Part shown: one piece after another, positions 8,580 to 17,081 of the stretch | Position numbering within the stretch: position 1 is the first letter of the stretch | Layout: each line of letters starts with the position of its first letter | IMG/VR virus record: IMGVR_UViG_3300025012_000956 | Coordinates: 1 to 64,000 of that record | Reading direction: 5' to 3' (one strand) | Origin: a virus | Length of the DNA stretch: 64,000 nucleotides | Made by a program: the position numbers and the translations under genes | Notes under the pieces: model-generated | Databases searched by the model: none | What the model was told of the DNA's origin: nothing | Seen by the model: the letters and a program-made list of their open reading frames with translations, nothing else

Positions 8580-9627
8580 GTTTAGAGCTATTTTAGATGA
8601 AATAGAAAAAGACAATAGAGGTTTAAGTTCACAAAACATAAATTCTAGAATATTACTAGTAGATGGTTTAAATAATTATATTAGAATTTGGGTCATTATG
8701 CCAACTGTTAATGAAGACGGAACTCACGTTGGAGGAATTGTTGGATTTTTACAGACGTTGGGTTTAGCAATTCGGACGCTTCGACCAACTAGACTAATAG
8801 TTACTTTCGATGGGAAGGGCGGCTCCTTGCGTAGGAGAAAACTATATCCACAATATAAACAGAATAGAGGACGAGGCGTTCGTTTAAATAGAACCCATAA
8901 TTGGGCAGATGATGCAGAAGAATCTAAACAGATGATGTATCAATTAATGAGGGTTATAAAATATTTAAGTCAACTACCATGTACAGTAATTTCAGTAGAT
9001 AATATCGAAGCAGATGACACAATAGGATATATATGTGAGTTATGCAGAGAAAATGATGATACTGAAAGTTTATTTATAATGTCTTCAGATAAAGATTTTT
9101 ATCAACTAGTAGATAAAAAAATAAAAATTTGGAATCCAGTTAAAAAGAAAATGACTGAATATAATGATATTATAAATGAATTTAATATTCAGCCATATAA
9201 TTTTTTATTATTTAAGGCTATGAACGGTGACAGTAGTGATAACTTACCAAAGATAAAAGGTATAGGAAAAAAGACAGGAATTAAAAATTTTCCTTTATTA
9301 ACTGAAACAACCCAATATAGTACAACTGATGTATTAAAGTATGCTCAGGAGCACCAGGATAGCTCCAGATTATGCAGAATACTTCTAGATAATAGTAAAC
9401 AATATGAATTAAATTACATACTTATGAGGCTCGCTGGAGGTAATATAAGCAAATCAGCTGCTTTACATATTTTAGATAAGTTCAATTCTAAACCTCATAA
9501 ACTAGATCACCATAGTATTCAAGAACTAGTATTAGAGGACAAACTTTGGTCTTCATTTCCGAACATAAACTCATGGGTAAATTTAAATTTTGCCCGTTTG
9601 AACTTTTTCGCGATGAAAAATAAATAA
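8560..9627 (+). CDS. rnh: RNase H / 5'-3' flap exonuclease, T4 Rnh-like
   Basis: This encodes 355 residues, overlapping uvsX by 20 bases (ATG at 8560, or 8569). It removes RNA primers and 5' flaps from Okazaki fragments. FEN/PIN-type acidic motifs are visible: ILLVDGLNNY, VTFDGKGGSLRR, DNIEADDTIGY, MSSDKDFYQL and MNGDSSDNLPKIKGIGKK (helix-hairpin-helix). Length is slightly above T4 RNase H (305). All expected catalytic Asp positions look present. Confidence 0.85.
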   Translation: MKKMKDKFRAILDEIEKDNRGLSSQNINSRILLVDGLNNYIRIWVIMPTVNEDGTHVGGIVGFLQTLGLAIRTLRPTRLIVTFDGKGGSLRRRKLYPQYKQNRGRGVRLNRTHNWADDAEESKQMMYQLMRVIKYLSQLPCTVISVDNIEADDTIGYICELCRENDDTESLFIMSSDKDFYQLVDKKIKIWNPVKKKMTEYNDIINEFNIQPYNFLLFKAMNGDSSDNLPKIKGIGKKTGIKNFPLLTETTQYSTTDVLKYAQEHQDSSRLCRILLDNSKQYELNYILMRLAGGNISKSAALHILDKFNSKPHKLDHHSIQELVLEDKLWSSFPNINSWVNLNFARLNFFAMKNK

Positions 9628-9630
9628 TTT

Positions 9631-9675
9631 TATTACTTTTTAAATTGTAAATTTGTAGAAATTAAAGAATGGTAA
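9631..9675 (+). pseudogene. 3'-end scar of a Cys-rich-family homing endonuclease
   Basis: In frame the bases read YYFLNCKFVEIKEW then stop. This matches the C-terminus of the 43932-44878 endonuclease ([11 protein letters not shown]) and a second scar at 39401-39448. No other part of the gene remains. It sits in the 55-bp gap between rnh and gene 41, and its AAAGAATGG lies where the gene 41 ribosome binding site should be. Confidence 0.65.
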
Positions 9676-9682
9676 CATCTAA

Positions 9683-11023
9683 GTGGAAGTAGATAATCTT
9701 GCAAATTTTGGTCAATCATATCAATCGAAAACGATTTATTCTTTGCTTACTGATGGGCCATTTTTAGAACAGATAGAAGATGTTTTATTTACAGAATATT
9801 TTGAATCTGAAGCGAATCAATGGATTGTAAAAATAATCAAACAGCACTTTGAGGTGTTTAAAGTACCCCCTACTTTAGATGTATTTAAATGTGAACTAGA
9901 AAAAGAAACAAATGATTTATTTAAAGAAGAAATCATAAAGAGATTATCAGATGCGCTTGATTATAAAGATGCACAAGACCTGCAATATATAAAGGAAAAC
10001 TTTATTCAGTTCTGTATCAATCAGCACTACAAGATTACATTTTATCAATCCTTAGATGATTATAAAAAAGGAAATTATTCTGCGATTAGAAAAAGATTCG
10101 AAGATGCAGAAAAAGTAGGACAAAGTAGAGATTTAGGTCTTATGTTATTAGACAAAACAGCAGACACTGTAATGAATCAACTTAAGAGAAAAACTATATC
10201 AACTCCATGGGACATAATAAATGATATGACAGAAGGAGGCTTGGCACCTGGGGATTTATCAATAATAGTTGGAGGACCGGGAGCGGGAAAATCATGGTTT
10301 TTATGCAATGTTGGGTCGCATGGTTTAAAATTAGGATTAAACATAATCCATTATACATTAGAACTAGATGATATAATGATTGCAAGAAGATATTATTCTT
10401 TATTTACTGGTATACCGAGTATGGATTTAAAATATAGTTTAAGTGAAATAGATAGTAAAATTACTGTATATAAGAATAAAAATGCAACACTATGTATAAA
10501 GAAATACCCAACAAAACGTGCATCTATTAATACTCTAATTACACATGTTAAAAAATATAAATCCATGGGGTTAAACCCTGACTTAATTGTAGTAGATTAT
10601 GCTGATTTACTTAAGCCAGAAAAATTTTACAAAGACAAACGATTAGAATTAGGTAACATATATGAGGAACTAAGAGGAATGGCTGGTGAACTTCAGGTAC
10701 CAATTTGGACTGGAAGTCAGGCAAACCGTTGTCTATTTTTAGATACAAATGTTATAACATGTGATAAGGGTACTATAAAAATAGTAAATATTACTGTAGG
10801 AGATAAAATATTAACGCATGCTGGGTTTAAAAAAGTAACATTTATATATCCTATAGAAAAACAACCCGTTTATAAAATCAAAACAAAGGGAGGAAAAGAA
10901 ATTTTGGTTTCTGCTAAGCATTTATTTCCAGTTCAATACAATAAGTTCAAATCAATTGATAGTGGTCTAGTTCCAGGTGATAAATTATTTATTAAAAAGC
11001 AAAAATTGACACCTAGTTCATAA
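9683..11023 (+). CDS. 41: gp41-like replicative helicase N-extein plus N-intein
   Basis: This encodes 446 residues from a GTG start. Residues 1-349 are a DnaB-type hexameric helicase. Walker A is IVGGPGAGKSWF, Walker B is LIVVDYADLL, and the extein ends at the TGSQANR motif. Residues 350-446 are an N-intein beginning CLFLDTNVITC and followed by a stop. The insertion site equals that of the gp41-8 type split intein (Gln-x-Asn-Arg, then Ser). The C-terminal part of the helicase is encoded at 12190-12651, giving 456 extein residues (T4 gp41: 475). Confidence 0.88.
   Translation: MEVDNLANFGQSYQSKTIYSLLTDGPFLEQIEDVLFTEYFESEANQWIVKIIKQHFEVFKVPPTLDVFKCELEKETNDLFKEEIIKRLSDALDYKDAQDLQYIKENFIQFCINQHYKITFYQSLDDYKKGNYSAIRKRFEDAEKVGQSRDLGLMLLDKTADTVMNQLKRKTISTPWDIINDMTEGGLAPGDLSIIVGGPGAGKSWFLCNVGSHGLKLGLNIIHYTLELDDIMIARRYYSLFTGIPSMDLKYSLSEIDSKITVYKNKNATLCIKKYPTKRASINTLITHVKKYKSMGLNPDLIVVDYADLLKPEKFYKDKRLELGNIYEELRGMAGELQVPIWTGSQANRCLFLDTNVITCDKGTIKIVNITVGDKILTHAGFKKVTFIYPIEKQPVYKIKTKGGKEILVSAKHLFPVQYNKFKSIDSGLVPGDKLFIKKQKLTPSS
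10730..11020 (+). other. gp41 split intein, N-part (97 aa)
   Basis: Starts at Cys1 (TGT 10730) after SQANR and includes block A (CLFLDTNVITC) and block B-like VSAKHLFPV. It stops at 11021-11023. Size and break position are those of canonical split inteins, where the endonuclease domain would sit. Confidence 0.85.
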
Positions 11024-11033
11024 GAATTTTTTA

Positions 11034-11067
11034 TTTTTCTATATATTATTATAATAAAATAGGAAAA
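11034..11067 (+). promoter_or_regulatory. AT-rich element with RBS-masking hairpin
   Basis: The T-rich stretch TTTTCT (11035-11040) can pair with GGAAAA (11062-11067), which contains the ribosome binding site of the endonuclease starting at 11071. The loop holds the AT-rich TATATTATTATAATA. It resembles the promoter-like element before other endonuclease genes here. Pairing was judged by eye. Confidence 0.4.
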
Positions 11068-11070
11068 TAC

Positions 11071-12200
11071 ATGGAAACAATATCATTCGATGATTTTACA
11101 AAATTCAAAAACATTAAAACATATAGATTAACTAACAAACAAAAACAGCAACTGGTAGACATATTAAATTCATTTGATAAAAATATATATCATCAAATAG
11201 ATATATAATAGAAAACTTTATAAAGTATGATGTAGAATTTGATCCTACTTGGAAAAACAGGTTTATTAAAATTAAAAATATTTTAAAGCATGATTCTTGT
11301 TCACTAGATTCTTTCGTAACCAGATATGGAAAAAGCAATGGACATACATTGTGGTTAGAAAGAAGAAAAGGTATTAGTGTAACTAAAGAAAAATATGCAA
11401 AAAAGCACGGAATAGATAAAGCTAATGAATTATCACGTAAGAAGGCATGTATTGGTAAACATATAATGATAAATAAATATGGAATTGAAGAAGGAACAGA
11501 TAAATGGAATTCATATTTAAAAAAATGGAAACATAGTTATAAAGAAAATAAACAATATCATAAACCATCAAATACCAAATCTCTGAATTTTTGGGTAAAT
11601 AGATTAGGAAAAGAGGAAGGAACTAAAAAATACAATTTTATTATAGGAAAACAGAAGTATAGATTCTCTAAGCAATATTATATTGATACATACGGGAAAG
11701 AACAAGGAGAAATAGAGTGGCAAAATTATATAGCTTCAATGAATAAAACATCATTAACTTCTTTTATAAGTAGATATGGAGATAAAAAAGGAAACAAAAA
11801 ATTTAAAAAATACTTAGAAAAATTAAAAAGAAGCCATCGATCGACATATTATAGTAAAGTTTCTCAGGAACTATTTTGGTCAATTTATAATTTACTACCT
11901 CAAATCACCCAGCAATATTGTAGATTTGCTGAATTTGGTGGAGAAGAAAAAATATACTACATAAATGATTATGATATCTTTTATCCAGATTTTAAGTTGT
12001 GCAATGTTGTAATAGAATTTGATGGTGATTATTGGCACAGCAGAGAAACTACAATTATAGCAGATAAACTCAGAGAAGAAAAATTGATTAGCAAAGGATA
12101 TGAAGTATTGAGAATTAAAGAAAAAGATTATAGTTTAAACGAAGAATTAATACTTGATAATTGTATTGAATTTATAAAGGAAAATATAAATGAAACATAG
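11071..12200 (+). pseudogene. Vsr-like homing endonuclease in gene 41, frame-interrupted
   Basis: ATG 11071 gives 45 residues to a stop at 11206. One frame lower, the frame is open from 11181 to 12200 (main ORF from 11349). A missing base near 11200 would join them to about 375 residues. The body has four or five repeats of a (F/Y)xxRYG...G...W pattern, probably DNA-binding. The C-terminus has YPDFKLCNVVIEFDGDYWHS and a following basic helix, matching the Vsr-like nucleases described in fractured phage genes. Overlaps the C-intein gene by 11 bases. Activity is doubtful if the frame break is real. Confidence 0.7.
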
Positions 12201-12327
12201 GTTAAAGAAGGGGGACTTTATAATAGATGAAATAGAGTCTATAGAATTAGTAGGAGATTTGCCAACAATAGATATTGAAGTAGAAAAAACGCATATGTTT
12301 TTTGCAAATGATATATATGTGCATAAT
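12190..12327 (+). other. gp41 split intein, C-part (46 aa)
   Basis: Contains block F (PTIDIEVEKTHMFFAN) and block G (DIYVHN), with +1 Ser at 12328. With the 97-residue N-part the intein totals 143 residues. Confidence 0.85.
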
Positions 12328-12651
12328 TCTGGTTCCTCAACAGAGTTTATTTCAGGAGAACAAATTGCAGAAGATTACAGTAAAATAATGACAGGAGATT
12401 TTATATTTTCTATTTCACGTAAAATAGAGGATGCAATGCATAAAACTGCTAGAATTTTTATAATAAAAAACAGATTTGGAGTTGATAAAATAATATGTCC
12501 TGCAAAATTTGATGTTTCAAATGGAAATTCTGTAATTCATGATCCATCATCTTTACTAGGCAAAGAAACTAAAGGTCAGATGAATAAAGATGATAATATA
12601 AAGAGTTTAATAAGAGAAAGATTGTTTTCTGACAAAAAAAGAAAAAAATAA
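12190..12651 (+). CDS. 41: C-intein plus gp41-like helicase C-extein
   Basis: This encodes 153 residues. Residues 1-46 are the C-intein, ending FFANDIYVHN with +1 Ser. The extein of 107 residues begins SGSSTEFISGEQIAEDYSK and includes the C-terminal helicase segment (IMTGDFIFSISRK, then RIFIIKNRFGVDK). Start ATG 12190 lies inside the endonuclease gene. It is the last gene before the 266-bp regulatory-looking gap preceding nrdJ. Confidence 0.87.
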   Translation: MKHRLKKGDFIIDEIESIELVGDLPTIDIEVEKTHMFFANDIYVHNSGSSTEFISGEQIAEDYSKIMTGDFIFSISRKIEDAMHKTARIFIIKNRFGVDKIICPAKFDVSNGNSVIHDPSSLLGKETKGQMNKDDNIKSLIRERLFSDKKRKK

Positions 12652-12800
12652 AAAATATTTTAAAATTTTTTAGTAAAAAAGAAATTCGACTACTAATTAT
12701 TATATGTGCACATAACGCGTTATTGAATCTAAAAATATATTAGATATCCTTATTAAAGGTACCCTTTAATAGCTAGCCATATTATAAATACTGTATTTAT

Positions 12801-12856
12801 ACTTTAAAACTTTAAAACTTTAAAACTTTAAAACTTTAAAACTTTAAAACTTTAAA
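12801..12856 (+). repeat. seven perfect tandem copies of ACTTTAAA
   Basis: Exactly 56 bases of an 8-bp unit with no mismatch, lying between the TATAAATA palindrome and the TATAAATA box upstream of nrdJ. Each unit contains the self-complementary TTTAAA. Such arrays change copy number easily. Could be iteron-like or simple slippage. Confidence 0.9.
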
Positions 12857-12887
12857 TCTATTTTAAATTAATTAATAACTTTTAAAT

Positions 12888-12895
12888 TATAAATA
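12888..12895 (+). promoter_or_regulatory. T4-late-type promoter octamer before nrdJ
   Basis: A perfect TATAAATA on the + strand, 23 bases upstream of the nrdJ ATG. The octamer matches the T4 late promoter consensus. In AT-rich DNA chance matches are common. The position supports a promoter, but late expression of a reductase would be unusual. Confidence 0.4.
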
Positions 12896-12917
12896 CCACC
12901 TAACTGGAGAAGTTTTA

Positions 12918-14234
12918 ATGATAAAGTTTGAAGATGTAAAAAATATTACCAATGAAGAATATTTCAATGGAAATCAATTTTCTATTGATGCTTATAATAA
13001 AAAATATGCAGCCTATCCAGAAGAAACTTACGTAAAAGCCCTCAAACGAGTATGTGATTTTGTAGCATCTGTTGAGGCTACAGAAGAACTTAAAAAATAT
13101 TGGAGTGAAAAATGGTTCGATGAAATTTATAATGATTGGTGGCATCCTGCTGGGAGTATAATGCAAGGAGCAGGTTCTGGTAGAAAAATTTCATTATCTA
13201 ATTGTACTACAATTTCAATGGGTGTCCTAGATGATAATAAGGAATGGGATAATTTAGAATCTATAATAAAAAATACAGGTTATACATTAGCAAAAGCTGC
13301 TGCATATCGTCAAGGATCAGGAATCGATGGTTCACGACTTCGTCCAGAAGGATCCTCAGTTTTAAATTCTGCTAATACTAGTACTGGAGTATTACACTGG
13401 CTACAGTGGTTAGATAGTATGGCATATTGTGTAGGGCAAAACGGACGCAGGCCGGCAATGCTTTTCTCATTATCTTGTTCCCACCCAGATATAGAAAAAT
13501 TTATAACTGTTAAATCTGATTACACTACAATTCAAAATGCTAACATTAGCGTTCAAATTACAAATAAATTTTACGAAGCAGCAGAAAAGAATGAAGATTG
13601 GGAATTATATTTTAAGGTATCTAAAACTAAAAAAGGTGACAAAATATATTTGGATATACATTCTATAGACATAGATTGTTTATGGGATAAAGAAGTTAAG
13701 TCTTGGTATAGAATTGCCACGCACGATAAAAAAGAACAGGTTATAAGAAAAACGGTTAATGCTAGAAAGCTTTTAGAATTGATTGCCGAAAATATGAGTA
13801 ACAATGCAGAACCAGGAATTCAAAATATTGACATAGCCAGAGAGTACTCAAACTCAGACGTTTTTTATGATCCAGAAAATAAAGAATTCGATCCTAGAAT
13901 TATTTCTACAAATGCCTGTTGTGTAGTAGAAGAAACGAAGGTGATGACTGACAAGGGATGGTTAACGATGGAACAGATTTATGATACAATGATTAATAAA
14001 AAAGAAACATTATTAGGAATGAGCTATAATATTAAAGAAAAATTATATGAGTTTAAACCTATATCAAATGTATATCAACATAGAAATGATGTTACTGTTA
14101 ATTTAGAAATAGAAGAAGAAGGAAAAATTTATAGAATAGAGTGCTCATCTGATCATCCTATATTAACAGAGAATAGAGGATTTGTAAAAGCTATTAGTTT
14201 GTCTAAAGATGATAACATAGTAATTTATAAATAA
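12918..14234 (+). CDS. nrdJ: class II ribonucleotide reductase N-extein plus N-intein
   Basis: This encodes 438 residues. Residues 1-334 are the NrdJ start: GAGSGRKISLSNCTT, YRQGSGIDGSRLRP, then IISTNAC. Residues 335-438 are an N-intein starting CVVEETKVMTDKG with block B-like CSSDHPILTENRG, then a stop. NrdJ reduces ribonucleotides using adenosylcobalamin and needs no separate radical subunit; none is seen here. The insertion point NAC/SE equals that of the NrdJ-1 split intein. The reductase is completed at 15308-17014 (865 extein residues). Confidence 0.88.
   Translation: MIKFEDVKNITNEEYFNGNQFSIDAYNKKYAAYPEETYVKALKRVCDFVASVEATEELKKYWSEKWFDEIYNDWWHPAGSIMQGAGSGRKISLSNCTTISMGVLDDNKEWDNLESIIKNTGYTLAKAAAYRQGSGIDGSRLRPEGSSVLNSANTSTGVLHWLQWLDSMAYCVGQNGRRPAMLFSLSCSHPDIEKFITVKSDYTTIQNANISVQITNKFYEAAEKNEDWELYFKVSKTKKGDKIYLDIHSIDIDCLWDKEVKSWYRIATHDKKEQVIRKTVNARKLLELIAENMSNNAEPGIQNIDIAREYSNSDVFYDPENKEFDPRIISTNACCVVEETKVMTDKGWLTMEQIYDTMINKKETLLGMSYNIKEKLYEFKPISNVYQHRNDVTVNLEIEEEGKIYRIECSSDHPILTENRGFVKAISLSKDDNIVIYK
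13920..14231 (+). other. NrdJ split intein, N-part (104 aa)
   Basis: Begins at the second Cys of NACC (TGT 13920) and ends just before TAA 14232-14234. Canonical split position. The preceding extein Cys belongs to the conserved NAC motif of the reductase. Confidence 0.85.
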
Positions 14235-14256
14235 AATACTGTTCATTTATTATAGA

Positions 14257-14291
14257 CTTCTATATTTATAATAAACAATACTTAATAGGAG
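14257..14291 (+). promoter_or_regulatory. RBS-masking hairpin with AT-rich promoter-like loop
   Basis: CTTCTAT (14257-14263) can pair with ATAGGAG (14285-14291) through seven base pairs including one G-U. The 21-base loop completes the AT-rich element CTATATTTATAATA. The masked GGAG is the ribosome binding site of the endonuclease starting at 14299. T4 I-TevI is controlled by a comparable hairpin with a late promoter inside it. Confidence 0.5.
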
Positions 14292-14298
14292 ATTTATT

Positions 14299-15315
14299 AT
14301 GAATAATTGTATAAGGATGAAAGGTAGAATAAAAAGAGGAAACTATAGTTTAGGAAGAGGATATAGTGGTTGGTATACCACTAAATATAATAAAAATGTG
14401 TTCTTACGATCTTTACAAGAATTTGTTTTCGCTAAAGAATTAGATTTTAATAAAATTCCTTTCTTAACAGAACAAACAATATTTAGGATTAACAAAGAAA
14501 ATTATAAACCAGATTTTTTTATATATTCAGATAATATATTTAAAAACTTGATAAAAATAATAGAGTTAAAAAACTCTGAAGATGATTTTAAAAGATATTT
14601 AGATTATATTCCGTATTTTAAGAATATAAACGTAGAGTATGAATTAATAACAGGAAAGGATTTAAGAAAAAATTATATATTCTGTTCAGTTGATGATATG
14701 AATGTGTGGAGGCAGAGTAGTATAAATTCAAGTATCATACTTTCTGGTATACATAATCCAATGTATGGAATGCACCATACAGAAGAAACAAAGAACAAAA
14801 TAGGAAATAAAACTAGAGAATATATGAAGGACCCCACCACAAAAAGAAAACATTCAGAAAATATAAAGGCATTTTGGAATAGTAGTAAATCAGATCATGT
14901 AAAGAAAAAATATAGAAAATTAAGAAAGATAGAAAAAATAAAAAGATTAGAATTAAAAAACATATTAGATCCTATTATAAATTGTAATTGTATTATATGT
15001 GAATCAAAGTTTAAAAAAAGAAAATCATCTAAGAGATTAACATGTTCTGGAAGTTGTGAACAAAAATATACATGGAGAATAGGTAAAAGAAAGTATGTCG
15101 ATTATGCGGATATTGCAAAAAAAACATATAGAAAACGAATACTGGGTTATATGAAAATAATGAATGAAGATATAAATTTGAATAGTATGAGTACGTTGAT
15201 AGATAAGTATAAAAATAATAAATTAATTCCAAATACCTTTGGGTTGAATATTAATATTATTAATAAATATTTTGGAAACTTGGACAATCTGAAACTGGAG
15301 ATAAATAATGGGTAA
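14299..15315 (+). CDS. PD-(D/E)XK homing endonuclease in the nrdJ intein
   Basis: This encodes 338 residues. The catalytic part is N-terminal: FLRSLQEFVF (Glu 41), KPDFFIYSDN (PD at 71-72) and KIIELKN (E89, K91). A NUMOD3-type DNA-binding segment follows (GIHNPMYGMHHTEETKNKIG), then a four-Cys element (CNCIICESK... CSGSCE) and a C-terminal helical region. It shares the nuclease type with the uvsX and gene 44 copies but not with the Vsr-like one in gene 41. Overlaps the C-intein gene by 8 bases. Confidence 0.78.
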   Translation: MNNCIRMKGRIKRGNYSLGRGYSGWYTTKYNKNVFLRSLQEFVFAKELDFNKIPFLTEQTIFRINKENYKPDFFIYSDNIFKNLIKIIELKNSEDDFKRYLDYIPYFKNINVEYELITGKDLRKNYIFCSVDDMNVWRQSSINSSIILSGIHNPMYGMHHTEETKNKIGNKTREYMKDPTTKRKHSENIKAFWNSSKSDHVKKKYRKLRKIEKIKRLELKNILDPIINCNCIICESKFKKRKSSKRLTCSGSCEQKYTWRIGKRKYVDYADIAKKTYRKRILGYMKIMNEDINLNSMSTLIDKYKNNKLIPNTFGLNINIINKYFGNLDNLKLEINNG

Positions 15316-15418
15316 ACTATTATCTATAGAAATATGTGATAAAATAAAAAGGTTATATGATATAGAGATCAAAGACAATAATAATTTTATTGTTAATGAT
15401 GGAATAGTCATACACAAT
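15308..15418 (+). other. NrdJ split intein, C-part (37 aa)
   Basis: Holds block F (LYDIEIKDNNNFIVNDG) and block G (IVIHN), with +1 Ser at 15419. Total intein is 141 residues. Confidence 0.85.
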
Positions 15419-17014
15419 TCTGAACAATACCTAAACCGAGACGGAGGATGTTTCTTAGCGTCAATAAATATGGAGAAATTCGAAACAAATTCATCAACAT
15501 ATAGACCTCAGTTAATTTTAATAGGAGAATCTATAAATAGATTTTTAGATAATGTTGTTTCATGTGAATTGGTTTATCATACTTATGCAACTCCTCATCA
15601 AAGACTTTCAAATGAAATGCTAAGAAGAACAGGTGCAGGGGTTACAAATATCGGTGGGTGGTTATTTAAATTAAATTTGGAATACGGAAGTAAGATAGCA
15701 AATGAAAAAGTAGAGGAATTTTTAGATGTTTATAATTTTAGCTTATACTTATCTACTGTTAATTTAGGTAAGGAAAAAGGAAATTTTAAATTATTTGATA
15801 AAGAAAAAATACTTAAATCTAAATTTATAAAACAACTTATTAAGAGATGGCCAGAATTAACATTTAATACTATGAGAAATGTTACTGTTTCCACCATAGC
15901 TCCATGTGGCACTCTAAGTCTTATGTTCAGACATATGGGTATGGGTTATGGAGTCGAGCCATCATTTGGAATATATTATTGGAAGAGAACAAGAATAAGT
16001 GGTAAATATGAATATTATTTCATAGTTCCTTATATTGTGAGAGAAGCATTTGACACAGCAGGAATTCCTATTCCAATGAAATCAGACACTATTAAAGATA
16101 CGTGGGATGGAAAATATGGTATACCAATAGCACAATTCATAGATGAAAATAAATCTAAATTAGACATACATTTTAAATCTGCAACTGAAATAAATCCATT
16201 AAATAAATTAGATTTAATGATTAGAGCAATGAAGTCAGTTGATTCTTCTATCTCAGTAACATACATGTTACCGGAGAGTAGCAACCCTAAAGATGTATAT
16301 GAGTTTATATTAAAAGCACATGAAGGTGGAGTAAAATCTATTGCTGCATTTCCTGATAGAAAAATGTATGGGATTATTTCTTATGTTCCATTTAAAGAAT
16401 TAGCGAATAAATTATTATCAGAAAATACCATTATAACACCACAGAACTTTACTGAAGGGGAATTGCAAGAATTGAACATGTCATTAGATTTTATTAAAGC
16501 TAGTTCAGCTCCGAAGAGGCTTAAAAAATTACCAGCAGATATTTATAATATTACAGTTAAAACTGAAAAATTTATTGTTGCTATTGGTTTATTAAATGGA
16601 GCCCCATATGAAATTTTTTGCGGTAAAATGAATGGATTAAATTTTAAATTTGTTCATAAGAAAGGTATAATTGAAAAGGTTAAACGCGGTCAATATAAAT
16701 TAGATATAGGTGAAGATATTTCAGTAGAAGATTTCTCCGGATATTTTAAACCTGTAGAAGCAGAATTGTTTAGGATGGTTTCTACTGCGCTTAGACACGG
16801 CGTACCCATTAGATTTTTGGTAGAACAATTAAGTAAATCTGCAGAAGATTTACAATCATTAACAATTGCAGCTGCTCGCGTATTGAAGAAATATATAAAG
16901 GCAGGAGAAGTAACTGGAATTCAATGTCCTCAGTGTTGTTCTTCTGTTATATATGACGAAACAGGGTGTACTACATGTACAAACTTACAATGTGGATGGG
17001 CTAAATGTTTTTAA
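15308..17014 (+). CDS. nrdJ: C-intein plus class II ribonucleotide reductase C-extein
   Basis: This encodes 568 residues. Residues 1-37 are the C-intein ending VNDGIVIHN, with +1 Ser. The extein starts SEQYLNRDGGCFLASINM. It contains STIAPCGTLSLMF and SSISVTYMLPESS of the alpha/beta barrel, and ends in a Cys-rich tail (QCPQCC, then CTTCTNLQCGWAKCF) typical of NrdJ, which passes electrons to the active site. ATG 15308 lies within the endonuclease gene. Confidence 0.88.
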   Translation: MGKLLSIEICDKIKRLYDIEIKDNNNFIVNDGIVIHNSEQYLNRDGGCFLASINMEKFETNSSTYRPQLILIGESINRFLDNVVSCELVYHTYATPHQRLSNEMLRRTGAGVTNIGGWLFKLNLEYGSKIANEKVEEFLDVYNFSLYLSTVNLGKEKGNFKLFDKEKILKSKFIKQLIKRWPELTFNTMRNVTVSTIAPCGTLSLMFRHMGMGYGVEPSFGIYYWKRTRISGKYEYYFIVPYIVREAFDTAGIPIPMKSDTIKDTWDGKYGIPIAQFIDENKSKLDIHFKSATEINPLNKLDLMIRAMKSVDSSISVTYMLPESSNPKDVYEFILKAHEGGVKSIAAFPDRKMYGIISYVPFKELANKLLSENTIITPQNFTEGELQELNMSLDFIKASSAPKRLKKLPADIYNITVKTEKFIVAIGLLNGAPYEIFCGKMNGLNFKFVHKKGIIEKVKRGQYKLDIGEDISVEDFSGYFKPVEAELFRMVSTALRHGVPIRFLVEQLSKSAEDLQSLTIAAARVLKKYIKAGEVTGIQCPQCCSSVIYDETGCTTCTNLQCGWAKCF

Positions 17015-17023
17015 ATTTTAGAA

Positions 17024-17040
17024 TTTCTATATTTATAATA
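17024..17040 (+). promoter_or_regulatory. AT-rich promoter-like element before 17082
   Basis: TTTCTATATTTATAATA, identical over its core to the element at 14261-14273. Here it precedes an ordinary gene, not an endonuclease, so the element is not limited to mobile genes. It includes TATAAT on the + strand and TATAAATA on the - strand. Confidence 0.45.
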
Positions 17041-17081
17041 AAAACTGTTAACTTTAAATTGAAAAAAGGATATATTATAAT

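Larger units (their letters stand above)
12652..12917 (+). promoter_or_regulatory. palindrome- and repeat-rich gap before nrdJ
   Basis: No gene is seen. The gap holds four perfect inverted repeats: TATGTGCACATA (12703-12714), ATAACGCGTTAT (12712-12723), a 9-bp-arm hairpin TATTAAAGG/CCTTTAATA (12751-12771), and TATAAATA-CTG-TATTTATA (12783-12801). These are followed by seven perfect 8-bp repeats and a TATAAATA box at 12888-12895. TATAAATA is the T4 late promoter octamer. A TGGAGAAG ribosome binding site precedes the ATG. Possible roles are nrdJ promoter/operator or a replication origin. Confidence 0.6.

Noticed and set aside
12751-12771. Simple transcription terminator
   Set aside because: The hairpin is perfect, but no T-run follows the 3' arm, and other palindromes cluster around it. 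A regulatory or origin role seemed a better description.
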